Positions 5,161 to 6,458 of a stretch of 6,458 nt of DNA are shown one piece after another (the stretch's first letter is position 1; every line of letters begins with the position of its first letter). This DNA is from Geobacteraceae bacterium (GTDB lineage Bacteria; Desulfobacterota; Desulfuromonadia; Geobacterales; Geobacteraceae). The notes under the pieces were generated by a model. It saw only the letters and a list, made by a program, of their open reading frames with translations. It searched no databases and had not been told where the DNA came from. The stretch covers positions 1 to 6,458 of the forward strand of contig JAAZOO010000338.1 of assembly GCA_012797715.1 (NCBI GenBank), given 5' to 3'. The position numbers were made by a program, and so were the translations under genes.

Positions 5161-6458
5161 CTACTTCCCCGCCCCGGCGCACTGCTTGAAATGGACCGCG
5201 TTGTCGCAGTACTTGAGCCCTGTTTCCAAAGAGATTTTCCCTTCCCGGAAGAGTCTCGCCAGAGCGATATCGATGGACTCGTAGTCTTCCGCCGACTGCT
5301 GCAGCATGCTCCGTATCTGGTGGGTCTTCCCCTCGCGAATCAGATTCCTGGAGCGGACGCTGCCGATAAGCTTCTCGCACGCCAGAACAGCGCCCCCACC
5401 CTTCTTCTCCGGAACCAGCCGCTGGTTCAGGATGAGAAGGAAACTCTCCGCAAGCTGCACCCGGATCTGCTGCTGCTGGTGCGGCGGGAAAACATCGATA
5501 ATCCGCTCCACTGCCGAGGTTGCGGTATTGGAATGCATGGTGCTGAGCACCAGGTGTCCGGTCTCGGCTGCCTGGATGGCAATGGCGAAGCTCTCCGGAT
5601 CGCGCATCTCTCCGATCACGATGACATCGGGCGCCTGCCTGAATATATGCCGCAGCCCTTCATGGAACGAATCCGTGTCGAGACCGACCTCCCGCTGATT
5701 CACGTTGCTGGATTTATGCTTGTGCAGATACTCGATGGGGTCTTCTATGGTGATAATGTTGCAGTGACGCTTTCTGTTGATACAGTCCAAAAGGGCGGCG
5801 AGGGTCGTCGTTTTTCCGTGGCCGGTCGGCCCTGTTATCAGGATGAGGCCCTGAGTCTTCAGCGCGTAACCCTCCACCCACGAAGGGAGGCCCAGTTCGC
5901 CGATTCCGGGAATGGTCTCGTTGATATGCCGGACAGCGATGGAGATTGAATTTCTCTGCAGGTAGACGTTGATCCTGAATCGTCCGATATCAGGGAGGGT
6001 GTGGGCAAAATCTATCTCTTTCATTCTCTCGAATTCATCCCGCTGGGTTTCATTCATGAGTTCCCTGGCATAGCGGAGCGTATCCTGAGGAGTGAGAAAC
6101 GTTGTTGAAATTCTCCGCACCTCTCTGTTTTTCTTGAGACAGGGAGGCACCCCTGCGGACAGCAGGAGATCTGACGAGTTCGTGTCGACCAACATCCTGA
6201 ACAACTGCTTCAGCTCCGTCTGCTCGGAAATGAGATGGCGGTTGGTGGCCCTCCCCTCGATATCAATCCCCCTGAGAGGCTGGGAAAGACGCCCCCCGTT
6301 GTCATCAATGAACTGCAACGCCGCCTTGATCTGTAGGGAGGGCATCACAACCGGCTGCACGTTTCTGCCGATGAAAAACTCGATCTCCTTTATGGCGTTA
6401 TAATTATTCGGATTGACCATGGCAAGAAAGACACTCTTGGTGGTGGCAGCTATCGGCA
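5161..6458 (-). CDS. pilT: PilT-family retraction ATPase with N-terminal GspE-like extension (5' end outside window)
   Basis: A PilT-type ATPase that would drive pilus retraction by depolymerising pilin. Numbering from the in-window ATG (6418-6420): PAS-like N-domain from about 65 (SSDLLLSAGVPP, where most PilTs read SDLHLS), GRFRINVYLQR (146-156), Walker A GPTGHGKT (197-204), Asp box TIEDPIEY (224-231), Walker B PDVIVIGEMRD (264-274), His box TGHLVLSTMHSN (287-298), and the PilT-specific RNLIREGKTHQI (358-369). There is no tetracysteine, which separates it from PilB. The frame continues without a stop from that ATG to the window edge (12 further codons, ...KSVFLA), and no Shine-Dalgarno precedes the ATG. 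Together with residues 1-40 (MVNPNNYNAIKEIEFF, GRNVQPVV) this matches the LAMxxP...PVV pattern of the GspE/PilB N-domain, so the real start lies right of the window. It ends 58 nt from the pilB stop, convergent. PilT family is near certain; the fused N-domain is likely. Confidence 0.92.
   Translation of the reverse strand, partial: PIAATTKSVFLAMVNPNNYNAIKEIEFFIGRNVQPVVMPSLQIKAALQFIDDNGGRLSQPLRGIDIEGRATNRHLISEQTELKQLFRMLVDTNSSDLLLSAGVPPCLKKNREVRRISTTFLTPQDTLRYARELMNETQRDEFERMKEIDFAHTLPDIGRFRINVYLQRNSISIAVRHINETIPGIGELGLPSWVEGYALKTQGLILITGPTGHGKTTTLAALLDCINRKRHCNIITIEDPIEYLHKHKSSNVNQREVGLDTDSFHEGLRHIFRQAPDVIVIGEMRDPESFAIAIQAAETGHLVLSTMHSNTATSAVERIIDVFPPHQQQQIRVQLAESFLLILNQRLVPEKKGGGAVLACEKLIGSVRSRNLIREGKTHQIRSMLQQSAEDYESIDIALARLFREGKISLETGLKYCDNAVHFKQCAGAGK

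Noticed and set aside
5191..5949. 252-codon open frame on the plus strand
   Set aside because: Antisense to the PilT-type ATPase motor domain; no motif and no ribosome binding site.
6418..6420. ATG at 6420 as the true start of the PilT-type gene
   Set aside because: No Shine-Dalgarno, the frame is open upstream to the window edge, and the codons upstream continue a GspE/PilB N-domain pattern (FLAM-NP).

Overview
The window is a stretch of a fairly GC-rich bacterial chromosome carrying type IV pilus / type II secretion-like motor genes. It holds five protein-coding regions. Two are cut by the window edges: the end of a TPR-type gene at the left, and the front of a PilT-type gene at the right. 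I see no tRNA, rRNA, CRISPR array, insertion sequence or phage gene. Gene style suggests a Gram-negative, quite possibly a deltaproteobacterium (Geobacter/Desulfuromonas-like). That placement is inference from general resemblance, not a database match.

Layout. (1) 3-173 (+): last 56 codons of a TPR-like protein. (2) 174-386: intergenic, turning AT-rich towards its right end, with a good sigma70-type promoter at 336-365. (3) 387-1595 (+): a single-pass membrane protein with a cytoplasmic receiver-like domain that lacks the phospho-acceptor aspartate, proline/alanine-rich linkers, one TM helix and a C-terminal domain I do not recognise. (4) 1704-3143 (+): a predicted exported protein with a long basic, proline-rich linker and a body that appears to hold three beta-alpha-beta units. 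(5) 3171-5102 (+): a PilB/GspE-type assembly ATPase with all core motifs, a tetracysteine zinc site and a doubled N-terminal MshEN-type segment. (6) 5103-5160: a short convergent gap with GC-rich hairpins. (7) 5161-6458 (-): a PilT-type retraction ATPase whose frame stays open through the right edge. The residues before its first in-window ATG look like the GspE/PilB N-terminal domain, so it is probably longer than an ordinary PilT.

How they may work together. The three plus-strand genes from 387 probably form one transcription unit (gaps 108 and 27 nt, each start with a plausible Shine-Dalgarno). They would place a cytoplasmic pseudo-receiver tethered across the inner membrane, a periplasmic partner and an extension-type ATPase in one set. 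The antagonistic PilT-type ATPase lies convergently next door. No pilin, PilC/GspF platform, secretin or prepilin peptidase is in view, so this may be an accessory or regulatory motor locus. The most interesting points are the two unrecognised proteins paired with the ATPase, and the unusual N-termini of both ATPases.
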